NCBI GenBank assembly: GCA_046597895.1
Contig: JBKJJS010000205.1
Location: forward strand, 1 to 25,888
Reading direction: 5' to 3'
Origin: WLJO01 sp046597895
GTDB lineage: Bacteria; Actinomycetota; Acidimicrobiia; Acidimicrobiales; Ilumatobacteraceae
DNA: 25,888 bases
Shown here: one piece after another, positions 1-6,365 of the stretch
Layout of the letters: each line of letters opens with the position of its first letter
Numbering within the stretch: the stretch's first letter is position 1
Program-made: the position numbers and the translations under genes
The notes under the pieces: model-generated
What the model was told of the DNA's origin: nothing
What the model saw: the letters and a program-made list of their open reading frames with translations, nothing else
Databases searched by the model: none

Positions 1-591
1 GAGGGGTTGAAGGTTCGCTTGACTGCTCGCGCCGCGTCGGAGGCTGAAGCCTTTGCGCTGATCGCTCCGTTGGAAGACGAGATCCGCCTCGAGCTCGGGC
101 GGCAGGTATTCGGATGCGACGACGACTCGATGGAGTCTGTCGTGCTCGACGTGCTGCGCGTGGCTGGTTTGACACTTGGGCTGGCGGAGTCGGTCACCGG
201 AGGCATGGTGAGCGCCCGGTTGACCGGTGTCCCCGGGGCGAGCGACGTGCTGCGTGGCAGCGTTGTCTCGTACGCCAGTGAGGTGAAGTTCGACATCCTC
301 GGCGTGCCCGATGGGCCCGTGGTGAGCGAGGCCGCCGCCGTGGCGATGGCGGTCGGAGCCCGGCGGGTGCTGCAGGCCGATGTCGGCTTGGCGCTCACGG
401 GTGTGGCGGGGCCCGCCGAGCAGGAAGGCCTGCCGGTCGGAACCCTGTGCATCGGGTTGGTCGTCGGGGACGGGCCCGCCGTGAGCACCACGCTTCGGCT
501 TCCCGGCCAGCGTCAGCAGATGCGAGAGTTCGCCGTAATCTCCTCGCTCGACCTGCTACGGCGGACCCTCCTCGCCACTGATGGTGGATGA
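1..591 (+). CDS. cinA: CinA C-terminal region (nicotinamide-nucleotide amidohydrolase), 5' partial
   Basis: This is the 3' end of a competence/damage-inducible protein A gene that runs in from the left edge; the frame is open from base 1. The first ~40 visible residues resemble the linker domain that precedes the amidohydrolase in full-length CinA. The TTG at base 7 is therefore probably an internal codon and not the start. The PncC-like domain follows, with the AESVTGG motif (bases about 184-204), the SYASEVK segment and the TGVAGP loop. In this family the domain deamidates nicotinamide mononucleotide to nicotinate mononucleotide in pyridine nucleotide salvage. The second residue after the active-site serine region is Val where many homologues have Cys. 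The desaturase gene starts 19 bp downstream on the same strand. Confidence 0.9.
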   Translation, partial: EGLKVRLTARAASEAEAFALIAPLEDEIRLELGRQVFGCDDDSMESVVLDVLRVAGLTLGLAESVTGGMVSARLTGVPGASDVLRGSVVSYASEVKFDILGVPDGPVVSEAAAVAMAVGARRVLQADVGLALTGVAGPAEQEGLPVGTLCIGLVVGDGPAVSTTLRLPGQRQQMREFAVISSLDLLRRTLLATDGG

Positions 592-610
592 ACGGCGGTA
601 GAAAGGGTCC

Positions 611-1525
611 GTGAATGACTCGGTCCTCCTCGCCGAGCTCGAGCCGACCGTCGAGCATCTGATGACTCGACACCTCGCGTCGACCAAGGAGTGGTTTCCC
701 CATGAGATGATCCCCTACGGCCGGGGGCGGGATATCGAGCCGGGCACGGCGTGGAACGAGGCCGATGCCGACCTCGGTGGCGCCCACATCGATGACGCGG
801 TGCGCAGCGCATTGATCGTCAACCTCCTGACGGAGGACAATCTGCCGTACTACTTCCGCACGATCGAGCACGTGCTGGGCGCCGACGGCGCATTCGGAGC
901 ATGGACCCGCCGGTGGACGGCCGAGGAGGGCCGTCACTCGATGGCGATCTACGGCTACCTGATGGCCACTCGCGCCGTCGACGCAGTGGCGCTCGAACGT
1001 GGCCGGATGGCGCAGGTGTCGAAGGGCAGTGCTCCTGACGTGACGGCCGTTGGGGACGGACTCGTCTACGTTGCCCTCCAGGAGTTGGCGACGCGGATCG
1101 CGCACTACAACACCGGACGGTTGATCGGCGACGCCGTCGGGTTCGCCCTCATGAAGCGCGTCGCCGCCGACGAGAACCTCCACTTCCTGTTCTACCGAGA
1201 CCTTGCATCGAAGGCGCTGGAGATCGATTCCTCGATGATGGTCAGGGCCATCGAGCGCCAGGTACGCGACTTCGAGATGCCGGGTACTGGCATCACCGAC
1301 TTCGCCACACACGCGGCCAACATCTCGCGGGCCGGTATCTACGACCTGGCGATCCACCACCACCACGTCCTGGTACCGGTCGTGTTGCGGGAGTGGGGCG
1401 TCGAAGAGCTGACCGGGCTCGACGTCGAAGCCGAGCAGGCCCGCGACCGGCTGATGGCCCGCCTAGCCAAGAGTGAACGGGTCGCCCGACGCGTCGCCGA
1501 GCGGCGAGAGCTCCCCGCCACCTGA
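611..1525 (+). CDS. Acyl-ACP desaturase (ferritin-like di-iron, fatty acid desaturase type 2)
   Basis: A 304-residue soluble di-iron desaturase of the plant stearoyl-ACP / mycobacterial DesA1-DesA2 family, which introduces a cis double bond into acyl-ACP. The expected iron ligands are all visible: Glu75 (TEDN), Glu106 and His109 (EEGRH), Glu158 (LQELA), and Glu188 with His191 (DENLH). The GTG start is preceded by GAAAGGG at 601-607, a usable ribosome-binding site. The length is normal for bacterial members. The last 63 bp overlap the convergent oxidoreductase gene on the other strand. Together with the neighbouring acyl-CoA ligase it fits membrane-lipid or fatty-acid metabolism. The regiospecificity cannot be read from the sequence. 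Confidence 0.9.
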   Translation: MNDSVLLAELEPTVEHLMTRHLASTKEWFPHEMIPYGRGRDIEPGTAWNEADADLGGAHIDDAVRSALIVNLLTEDNLPYYFRTIEHVLGADGAFGAWTRRWTAEEGRHSMAIYGYLMATRAVDAVALERGRMAQVSKGSAPDVTAVGDGLVYVALQELATRIAHYNTGRLIGDAVGFALMKRVAADENLHFLFYRDLASKALEIDSSMMVRAIERQVRDFEMPGTGITDFATHAANISRAGIYDLAIHHHHVLVPVVLREWGVEELTGLDVEAEQARDRLMARLAKSERVARRVAERRELPAT

Positions 1526-2653
1526 GTTGACCGGGATCATCCGTCCATCAGAACTGGCGCTGCGGATGGCGTCGGCGAGCAGCACCTGCACCCGTGCCCC
1601 TTCCCGCAGGTCGGGATGACACGATCGGCCCGCCGCCGCGGCGCTGAGCCACTCCCTGGTCATCGTCTCGGCGCGGCGAAAAACGTCGCGGTAGGTGTCA
1701 CCTACGGGGGAGCGGCGGGCGCCGCGCCAGTATTCGTCGGGGATCGGCAGGACCGGGGCGGGACCGGTCTCGCCCGTCCGGAGGCCTCGCACTTCCTGTA
1801 CGTGATCCCAGTCGATGACCGTGGTGAGGGTGCCGTCCGTGCCGTGGAGTTCGGCGTGGTGGGTCTGGCCGAACGGGGTCCCTTCCCAGCAGACCGCTGA
1901 CACCTGCAGCGAGCCGTAAGCCCCCGACGCGAACCGGACGGTGATGACGGCACTGTCCTCGGCTGTCCGGTAGCGGGTACCGTCGTCCCGACGCGGGCGT
2001 TCGCTGAATGTCGTCGCGACGGCGCCGATCTCGGTCACCTCGCCGAACCACCACCGAGCGAGATGGAGCCAGTGCGAGCCCAGGTCGCCGATCACCCCGG
2101 AACCGCTCAGCTCCGGATCGAATCGCCACGCGTACTCGGCGCCCCGGGCGTAGCCGGCGTAGTAGCGCATGTTGAGATGGCGGTGGTCGCCGAGGTAGCC
2201 ATCGTCGACAAGCCGTTTCACCCACTGGTTCGACGGCATCCACCGGTACGTGAACGGCACCATCGTGGTGAGTCCGGCGGCTTCGGCCATGTCCGCCAAC
2301 TCCACCGCCTGATCGGGGTGGAGTGCGACCGGCTTCTCGCACAGCACCGGAAGCCCTCGCTCGATGGCCGCCTTCGTCATGGCGTAGTGGGTGTCGTTGG
2401 CGGAGGCAACGATGAGCGCATCGATCGTCCCGCTTTCCAGCATGGCCTCCCAGTCGGTGAACACGTCGGGGATGCGCCAGTGCTCGGCCCGTGCCCGGGC
2501 CCGTCCCTCGTCCCGGCCGCACAACGCCGTGATCGCGCCATCCGGATGGTCGGCCAATGCCGGGAGGTACATCGCATCGGCCCACCAGCTTGTGCCGATG
2601 AGGCCCACGCGCAGGCCGGCTGGGTTCGATCGGCCGGTTCCGGTGTGTGACAT
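1463..2653 (-). CDS. Gfo/Idh/MocA family NAD(P)-dependent oxidoreductase
   Basis: A 396-residue two-domain dehydrogenase. The N-terminal Rossmann fold begins with the GLIGTSWWAD segment (about residues 17-27). It carries the family EKP motif (about residues 106-108), where the lysine contacts cofactor and substrate. The C-terminal alpha/beta domain contains DLGSHWLH (about residues 190-197), with the aspartate/histidine pair usual for the family. ATG at 2653 is taken as the start; an in-frame GTG lies directly before it at 2656. No clear Shine-Dalgarno sequence is visible. It starts 30 bp after the acyl-CoA ligase stop on the same strand, so co-transcription is likely. The family mostly oxidises sugars, inositols or related alcohols; the substrate here is unknown. 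Its 3' end runs 63 bp into the desaturase gene in antisense. Confidence 0.88.
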   Translation of the reverse strand: MSHTGTGRSNPAGLRVGLIGTSWWADAMYLPALADHPDGAITALCGRDEGRARARAEHWRIPDVFTDWEAMLESGTIDALIVASANDTHYAMTKAAIERGLPVLCEKPVALHPDQAVELADMAEAAGLTTMVPFTYRWMPSNQWVKRLVDDGYLGDHRHLNMRYYAGYARGAEYAWRFDPELSGSGVIGDLGSHWLHLARWWFGEVTEIGAVATTFSERPRRDDGTRYRTAEDSAVITVRFASGAYGSLQVSAVCWEGTPFGQTHHAELHGTDGTLTTVIDWDHVQEVRGLRTGETGPAPVLPIPDEYWRGARRSPVGDTYRDVFRRAETMTREWLSAAAAGRSCHPDLREGARVQVLLADAIRSASSDGRMIPVNSGGGELSPLGDASGDPFTLG

Positions 2654-2683
2654 CACAGTGTTCTAGTCGGTCGGCAATGGTCG

Positions 2684-4237
2684 TCAGGTCTCCGGCCAGA
2701 ACTGCTTGCGGAGTTCGCGCTTCAGGATTTTTCCGGTTCCGCCGAGAGGGAGCGCATCGACGATCTCGAGTGAGCGTGGCTTCTTGTAGGCCGCCAGTCG
2801 CGAACTGGCGAAGGCGATGAGTTCATCCGAGGTGACGTCGCTCGCTGGTCTGACCACGACAACGGCGTGGATGGCCTCGCCCCACTGGGCGTGGGGGATG
2901 CCGATGACGGCGCACTGGGACACCGCGGGGTGGGCGTACAACGCCTCCTCGATGTCGCGGCAGAACACGTTGATGCCGCCGGTGATGATCATGTCCTTCT
3001 TGCGGTCGACGATCGTCACGAACGCGTCCTCGTCGACCACGGCGATGTCCCCTGACATGAACCAGCCATCCGAGCGTGATCGGGCGGTTTCGTCGTCCAT
3101 GCGGAAGTAGCCGGGTGACACGCTGTCTCCCCGGAGCCAGAGTTCGCCGGGCGTCTCGTTGTCGGCCGGGACGTCGTGCCCATCGTCGCCGACGACCCGC
3201 ACCTGAATGAGCACATGGGGTTTGCCGGCCGACGTAAGGCGACGGACCTGCGCGTCGTTTCCGTGAACGTGCTGGTTCTCCGGGCGCAGCACCATCCCAC
3301 ACGAGTACGTCTCGGCCATTCCGAACGTGGGGTAGAGCACGTCGCCGAACACCTCACGGACCTTGAGAAGGAGCGAGTGGGGCACGGGCGAGCCACCGGT
3401 GGTGATGCCCCGGATGGTGCTGACGTCGTGCTCACCGCATTCCGGATGGTCGAGCACCATCCCGAGCATCGTCGGCACGGCGGTCGAGTGGCTGACGCCG
3501 TAGCGGGGAATCATGCGTAGGAACTGCCCTGGCTCGAAGCCGGGGAGAATGATCGATCGGCCGCCTTTCATCATCACCGGATGGATCTGGGCCGGCCCAC
3601 CCGGGTTGAAGAACATCGGGATGCACTGCAGGTTCGTGTCACCCTCATTCATTGGGATCTCGGCCATCCAGTTCAACATGGCGGCGATGGCGTTGCGGTG
3701 GGTGAGGATCGCCCCCTTGGGGATGCCCGTCGTGCCACTGGTGGAGGCCAATTGATAGACGTCGTCGTCGCTCACATGCGTTGGAGGGGGGGCCGAGTCG
3801 GCGGCGTCGAGGATGTCGTCGTAGTCGAGCGGGAAGGCGTGGCCGGGGCCGAAGCCGACGACGTGGCGCAGAGAGGCGACCTCGCCGACGAAGCGGCGGG
3901 CGAGGTCGGCGTGGTCGGCGCTCACGAGGATGGCGCTCGGCTCGACGTAGCGCAGGTACGAGGCCAGTTCGTTGCTCGCCAGTCGGATGTTGGTGGTGGC
4001 GCCGACGATGCCGGTCTTGGCGCAGGCAAAGAAGAACTCAAGGAACTCGGGCGCGTTCGACGCCAGGGTCGCCACGCGGTCGCCCTTACCGAGGCCGAGG
4101 TCGAGAAGCGCGTTGGCGAGCCGGTTTGACCGATCCTCGAGTTCGGACCAGGACCTGGTGAGCCCGTCGGGTACGACGGTGGCGTCACGGTCGCCGAAGT
4201 GGGTGGCGTTGCGTCGCACGATGTCACTGATCAGCAT
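2684..4237 (-). CDS. AMP-forming acyl-CoA synthetase/ligase (ANL superfamily)
   Basis: A 517-residue adenylate-forming enzyme that activates a carboxylic acid to acyl-AMP and then to a CoA thioester. The phosphate-binding loop STSGTTGIPKG is at residues 165-175, the A5 motif GMAET at 306-310, SGDIA at 395-399, the hinge DRKKD at 411-415, and the catalytic lysine of GGTGK at 503. The usual (Y/S)PxE(I/V)E segment reads NVFCRDIEE, an uncommon but tolerable variant. The ATG start has a GAGGGA-type ribosome-binding site immediately upstream. The gene is divergent from tRNA-Arg and heads a likely two-gene operon with the Gfo/Idh/MocA dehydrogenase. The enzyme could be a fatty-acid, aryl or alicyclic acid CoA ligase; the acid cannot be assigned from sequence alone. 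Confidence 0.92.
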   Translation of the reverse strand: MLISDIVRRNATHFGDRDATVVPDGLTRSWSELEDRSNRLANALLDLGLGKGDRVATLASNAPEFLEFFFACAKTGIVGATTNIRLASNELASYLRYVEPSAILVSADHADLARRFVGEVASLRHVVGFGPGHAFPLDYDDILDAADSAPPPTHVSDDDVYQLASTSGTTGIPKGAILTHRNAIAAMLNWMAEIPMNEGDTNLQCIPMFFNPGGPAQIHPVMMKGGRSIILPGFEPGQFLRMIPRYGVSHSTAVPTMLGMVLDHPECGEHDVSTIRGITTGGSPVPHSLLLKVREVFGDVLYPTFGMAETYSCGMVLRPENQHVHGNDAQVRRLTSAGKPHVLIQVRVVGDDGHDVPADNETPGELWLRGDSVSPGYFRMDDETARSRSDGWFMSGDIAVVDEDAFVTIVDRKKDMIITGGINVFCRDIEEALYAHPAVSQCAVIGIPHAQWGEAIHAVVVVRPASDVTSDELIAFASSRLAAYKKPRSLEIVDALPLGGTGKILKRELRKQFWPET

Positions 4238-4267
4238 TCCCTCACCCCTCGGCCGCTTTGTCGATGG

Positions 4268-4277
4268 ACGGTAGTGT
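4268..4277. promoter_or_regulatory. Probable divergent promoter for tRNA-Arg (+) and the acyl-CoA ligase operon (-)
   Basis: On the plus strand TAGTGT (4272-4277) ends 9 nt before the first base of the mature tRNA, which suits a -10 box. On the minus strand TACCGT (4273-4268) is an overlapping -10 candidate that would give the ligase a leader of about 24 nt containing its ribosome-binding site. No convincing -35 box is visible on either strand. Confidence 0.4.
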
Positions 4278-4286
4278 GGCGGGGCG

Positions 4287-4362
4287 GCCCTCGTAGCTCA
4301 ACGGATAGAGCTACCGGTTTCTACCCGGTCGGTTGGGGGTTCGAGTCCCTCCGAGGGCACCA
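4287..4362 (+). tRNA. tRNA-Arg (anticodon UCU), CCA encoded
   Basis: A complete cloverleaf can be folded by eye. The acceptor stem is GCCCTCG (4287-4293) paired with CGAGGGC (4352-4358), with discriminator A at 4359 and an encoded CCA at 4360-4362. The D-arm is GCTC/GAGC, the anticodon stem ACCGG/CCGGT, and the T-arm contains GGTTCGAGTCC. The anticodon loop is TTTCTAC with TCT at 4320-4322, reading AGA (and AGG by wobble). AGA is a rare codon in such a GC-rich genome. No second copy of the tRNA 3' end is seen nearby, so there is no sign of an integrated element. Confidence 0.97.
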
Positions 4363-4430
4363 ATGCCGGGTTCACCGAGCCGATCCAGCTGAGTCGGGAC
4401 GAGGGAGGACACAGCCGGGAGCGCCGCTTG

Positions 4431-4451
4431 TGAATCGTCTGTGACGATTCA
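4431..4451 (+). repeat. Palindromic repeat copy 1 (perfect hairpin)
   Basis: The arms TGAATCGTC and GACGATTCA are perfect 9-bp reverse complements separated by TGT. This is the most symmetrical of four copies that share the core CG(C/T)CTGTGACGA. Confidence 0.8.
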
Positions 4452-4501
4452 CGGGGAACGCAGGCGCGGACGAGCGAGCGGGTCGGGTTCGGGTGAGCTT
4501 C

Positions 4502-4522
4502 TGAATCGCCTGTGACGATTCG
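4502..4522 (+). repeat. Palindromic repeat copy 2
   Basis: Same element and orientation as copy 1, starting 71 bp later. It has C for T at one arm position and G for A at the end, so the palindrome is imperfect (GAATCG paired with CGATTC). Confidence 0.75.
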
Positions 4523-4587
4523 GGCGCTCGGGTCTTCGCCAGGGACGTGGTCGACCCGGTCCCGTCCCGGTCCGGCCACACCCAGTT

Positions 4588-4603
4588 TCGTCACAGGCGA
4601 TTC
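4588..4603 (-). repeat. Palindromic repeat copy 3 (inverted)
   Basis: On the minus strand this reads GAATCGCCTGTGACGA, identical to copy 2 over 16 bp. It continues outward on the plus strand with GCAAGG, a flank it shares with copy 4. Confidence 0.75.
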
Positions 4604-4640
4604 GCAAGGTGCGGTGGAGCGCCATGGCTCCCGAGCCGAT

Positions 4641-4656
4641 TCGTCACAGGCGGTTC
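4641..4656 (-). repeat. Palindromic repeat copy 4 (inverted)
   Basis: On the minus strand this reads GAACCGCCTGTGACGA, one mismatch from copy 3, and lies 53 bp from it. Including the GCAAGG flank, copies 3 and 4 match over about 23 bp with a single difference. Confidence 0.75.
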
Positions 4657-4729
4657 GCAAGGCCGGGCAACGCGATGGTGGTGGCTCGGGGCAGAGAAGT
4701 CCGCAACACCCCCGTGGTACTGCTTTGGC

Positions 4730-5284
4730 ATGAGCCTGCACACTTCCGGCGTCGAGACCGCACCCTCCGATCGTCCGTGTTCCTGGTGTGGCGCCGGCAT
4801 CGCCGTCATCCGCCGCGCCGGCCGCCCCCGCCTCTATTGCAACCACACCTGCCGGCAGCGGGCGTACGAGCACCGTCATGGCTTTCGGCACGAGCGGACG
4901 GTCCTGCCGCTTCCGGGCCAGCACCGCAACGACACCTGGGCGGGAAGCGGATATGAGCAAGGTGGCGCTCCAATATTTGGTGGGCGGTCGCACGCCCTAC
5001 GCACCAGCGTTCGGCCCGAGGGTCGTCGCCGCGAGACCCTCTGTGGCGCGCTGGCCCGGCCCATACCGGGTCGCTACTTCTCAGCCGGTCAGCCAGGCGC
5101 CTGCACGACCTGCGCCGAGGTCGCGGGCCGCGCTCCACTGACGTTCGGCGTCAGCGCCAGCAACGAACTCAGCCGGCTCCGCGCCCTCATCACCGAAGGG
5201 CTGGAGCGTCGGCACCGCGGCGACACGCTCGTGCGCTGGCTGGCCACCGAGAGGGCGGTCAGCCCTTCGCTTCCTTGTGGTTGA
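4730..5284 (+). CDS. Hypothetical protein with two putative zinc-binding clusters
   Basis: A 184-residue protein that I do not recognise as a named family. An N-terminal treble-clef/zinc-ribbon-like motif has Cys17-x2-Cys20 and Cys37-x3-Cys41, within RPRLYCNHTCRQRAYEHR. A second possible site comprises His88, Cys105 (TLCG), and Cys125-x2-Cys128 (CTTC). The C-terminus is a likely helix rich in Arg, Leu and Glu. ATG at 4730 is chosen because the frame upstream crosses the repeats and is low complexity. No ribosome-binding site is evident. It lies downstream of tRNA-Arg and the repeat cluster, and its end overlaps the convergent NTF2-like gene by 26 bp. The cysteine spacing suggests nucleic-acid or protein binding, but this is inference. 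Confidence 0.65.
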   Translation: MSLHTSGVETAPSDRPCSWCGAGIAVIRRAGRPRLYCNHTCRQRAYEHRHGFRHERTVLPLPGQHRNDTWAGSGYEQGGAPIFGGRSHALRTSVRPEGRRRETLCGALARPIPGRYFSAGQPGACTTCAEVAGRAPLTFGVSASNELSRLRALITEGLERRHRGDTLVRWLATERAVSPSLPCG

Positions 5285-5675
5285 GGATCGAGTAGACGCG
5301 CTTGTGGAAATACCAGCGCCCGCCCTGCTTCACGTAGTCGTCCTCGTAGCGTCCGGTGATCTCGGCTTTGCCTCCGTCCTTGCGGTGGAGGAACTCCTGC
5401 TGGTACCACGTGCCATGGGCGGTGTCGCCGCTCACCACGATGGGTCCTGCCGACGCGAAAAAGCCTGCGAAGGAGAAGGCCGACATCGCCTGCTGCCAGA
5501 GCGGGAAGAAGTTGGCCTTGCCGGTGACGTCGCCCATCCCGGGCAGCGACCACGTGGCATCCTCGGTCCAGTTCGCCGCCCACGACTCTCCGTCGAACCG
5601 CATCACAGCGTCGTTGTACGACTCGACAAGTTCGCGAATGGCAAGGCGGTCTTCGTGAGGTCCGCTGCTGATCAT
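5259..5675 (-). CDS. NTF2-like / SnoaL-type domain protein
   Basis: A 138-residue single-domain protein of the NTF2-like superfamily. The N-terminal helix is typical (DRLAIRELVESYNDAV), followed by W-rich strands (WAANWTEDATWSLPG) and a terminal GRYEDDYVKQGGRWYFHKR strand pair. Members of this SnoaL_4-like group include polyketide cyclases, dehydratases and ring-hydroxylating dioxygenase small subunits, as well as many uncharacterised proteins. The ATG at 5675 has a strong ribosome-binding site, AGAAGGAA on the minus strand at about 5681-5688. The gene is divergent from carD and convergent with the zinc-ribbon gene. Its role here is unknown; hydrophobic-compound catabolism is consistent with neighbouring genes. 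Confidence 0.82.
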   Translation of the reverse strand: MISSGPHEDRLAIRELVESYNDAVMRFDGESWAANWTEDATWSLPGMGDVTGKANFFPLWQQAMSAFSFAGFFASAGPIVVSGDTAHGTWYQQEFLHRKDGGKAEITGRYEDDYVKQGGRWYFHKRVYSILNHKEAKG

Positions 5676-5753
5676 CGTGGTTCCTTCTGACGGTGAGTGG
5701 GGTGAACACCAGAGCTTGGCATCGTTGGCGTCGTCATTCAGTAATTTGCGCCC

Positions 5754-5759
5754 TAGCCT
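5754..5759 (+). promoter_or_regulatory. Candidate -10 box for carD
   Basis: TAGCCT, the same hexamer seen before glyS and dnaG. Here it would start a transcript near 5766 with a leader of about 60 nt, which agrees with carD having a ribosome-binding site. No good -35 box is visible. Confidence 0.35.
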
Positions 5760-5827
5760 GGTTCAACGGCCCCGGGCGGTGGGCCACTGTTGTTCCTCAC
5801 CACCCCCCAGACTGGACGAGGTCCCGC

Positions 5828-6358
5828 GTGAAGTTCAAGAAGGGCGACACGGTCATCTACCCCCAACACGGTGCGTGCATCGTGATGGGGACGAAGAAGA
5901 TGGCCTTCGATGGCGCCAATCGTGAGTACTTGATCCTCAAGTCGGTCATCGGAGAGATGACGTTGTCGGTCCCGGTCGAGAACACCGATACCGTCGGTGT
6001 GCGGCCCCCGGTCAACGCCGACGAGCTTGACGACCTCGTCTCGGTGTTATCCAAGCCGGATCCGCGTGTCCCGTCCAACTGGTCGCGCCGGTTCAAGAAC
6101 CATCAGGAAAAGCTGAAGTCTGGCGACGTCTACCAGGTCGCCGAGGTCGTGCGGAACCTGGCGGCCCGGAACCGGGACGCCGCGCTGTCCGCCGCCGAGC
6201 GCACGATGTACGAGCGGGCCCGCATCAACCTCGTCTCGGAGATCGCCCCGGCACTCAAGGTGAGCGCCGAGGAGGCCGAGCAGTTTCTGGACGAAGCGCT
6301 GGCCAAGGGCGTGCTGAAGCCACCGAAGGAACCGGCCGTCGCCGCTAAGAAGAAGTAG
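5828..6358 (+). CDS. carD: CarD family transcriptional regulator (RNA polymerase-binding)
   Basis: A 176-residue CarD. The N-terminal Tudor-like RNAP-interaction domain (residues 1-~60) starts MKFKKGDTVIYPQHGACIV and is followed by a helical DNA-binding domain. Trp85 (VPSNWSRR) matches the tryptophan that mycobacterial CarD wedges into the upstream edge of the transcription bubble to stabilise open complexes. The tail is lysine-rich (AAKKK), as in several actinobacterial homologues. The GTG at 5828 is chosen because homology starts there and GAGG at 5818-5821 gives a 6-nt spacing; a longer frame extends upstream but has no homology. The glutamine-synthetase-family gene follows after 7 nt, so the two are probably co-transcribed. 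Confidence 0.95.
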   Translation: MKFKKGDTVIYPQHGACIVMGTKKMAFDGANREYLILKSVIGEMTLSVPVENTDTVGVRPPVNADELDDLVSVLSKPDPRVPSNWSRRFKNHQEKLKSGDVYQVAEVVRNLAARNRDAALSAAERTMYERARINLVSEIAPALKVSAEEAEQFLDEALAKGVLKPPKEPAVAAKKK

Positions 6359-6365
6359 TAGCCCC

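Larger units (their letters stand above)
4363..4729. other. Gene-free stretch of about 370 bp between tRNA-Arg and the zinc-ribbon gene
   Basis: I find no convincing coding region here. Open frames crossing it read through the tRNA or the repeats and have arginine/proline/serine-rich low-complexity translations. The main content is four copies of a roughly 16-20 bp palindromic element, two in each orientation, annotated separately. No T-tract terminator is visible after the tRNA. Confidence 0.7.

Noticed and set aside
395..1366. 323-codon minus-strand open frame opposite cinA and the desaturase.
   Set aside because: Both plus-strand genes have intact catalytic motifs in their own frames; the antisense product is featureless and GC-driven.
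4437..4597. CRP/FNR-type operators, because the repeats contain TGTGA and TCACA.
   Set aside because: No copy has TGTGA and TCACA facing each other at the 6-bp spacing needed; the symmetry centre of each repeat lies elsewhere (GAATCG/CGATTC).
4431..4656. CRISPR array at the repeat cluster.
   Set aside because: Copies are in both orientations with unequal spacing (about 71, 86 and 53 bp). The units are only 16-21 bp and no cas genes are present.
4298..4993. 231-codon minus-strand open frame covering tRNA-Arg and the repeats, ending SEGLEPPTDRVETGSSIR.
   Set aside because: That ending is the antisense translation of a tRNA gene, a familiar annotation artefact. The rest is low-complexity and antisense to the repeats and the zinc-ribbon gene.
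4287..5284. Integrated element using tRNA-Arg as attachment site.
   Set aside because: No integrase gene and no second copy of the tRNA 3' end were found in the window, and base composition does not change.
5693..5827. 45-codon N-terminal extension of CarD from an upstream in-frame start.
   Set aside because: The extension is Trp/Arg/His-rich with no CarD homology, and a well-placed ribosome-binding site supports the GTG at 5828.
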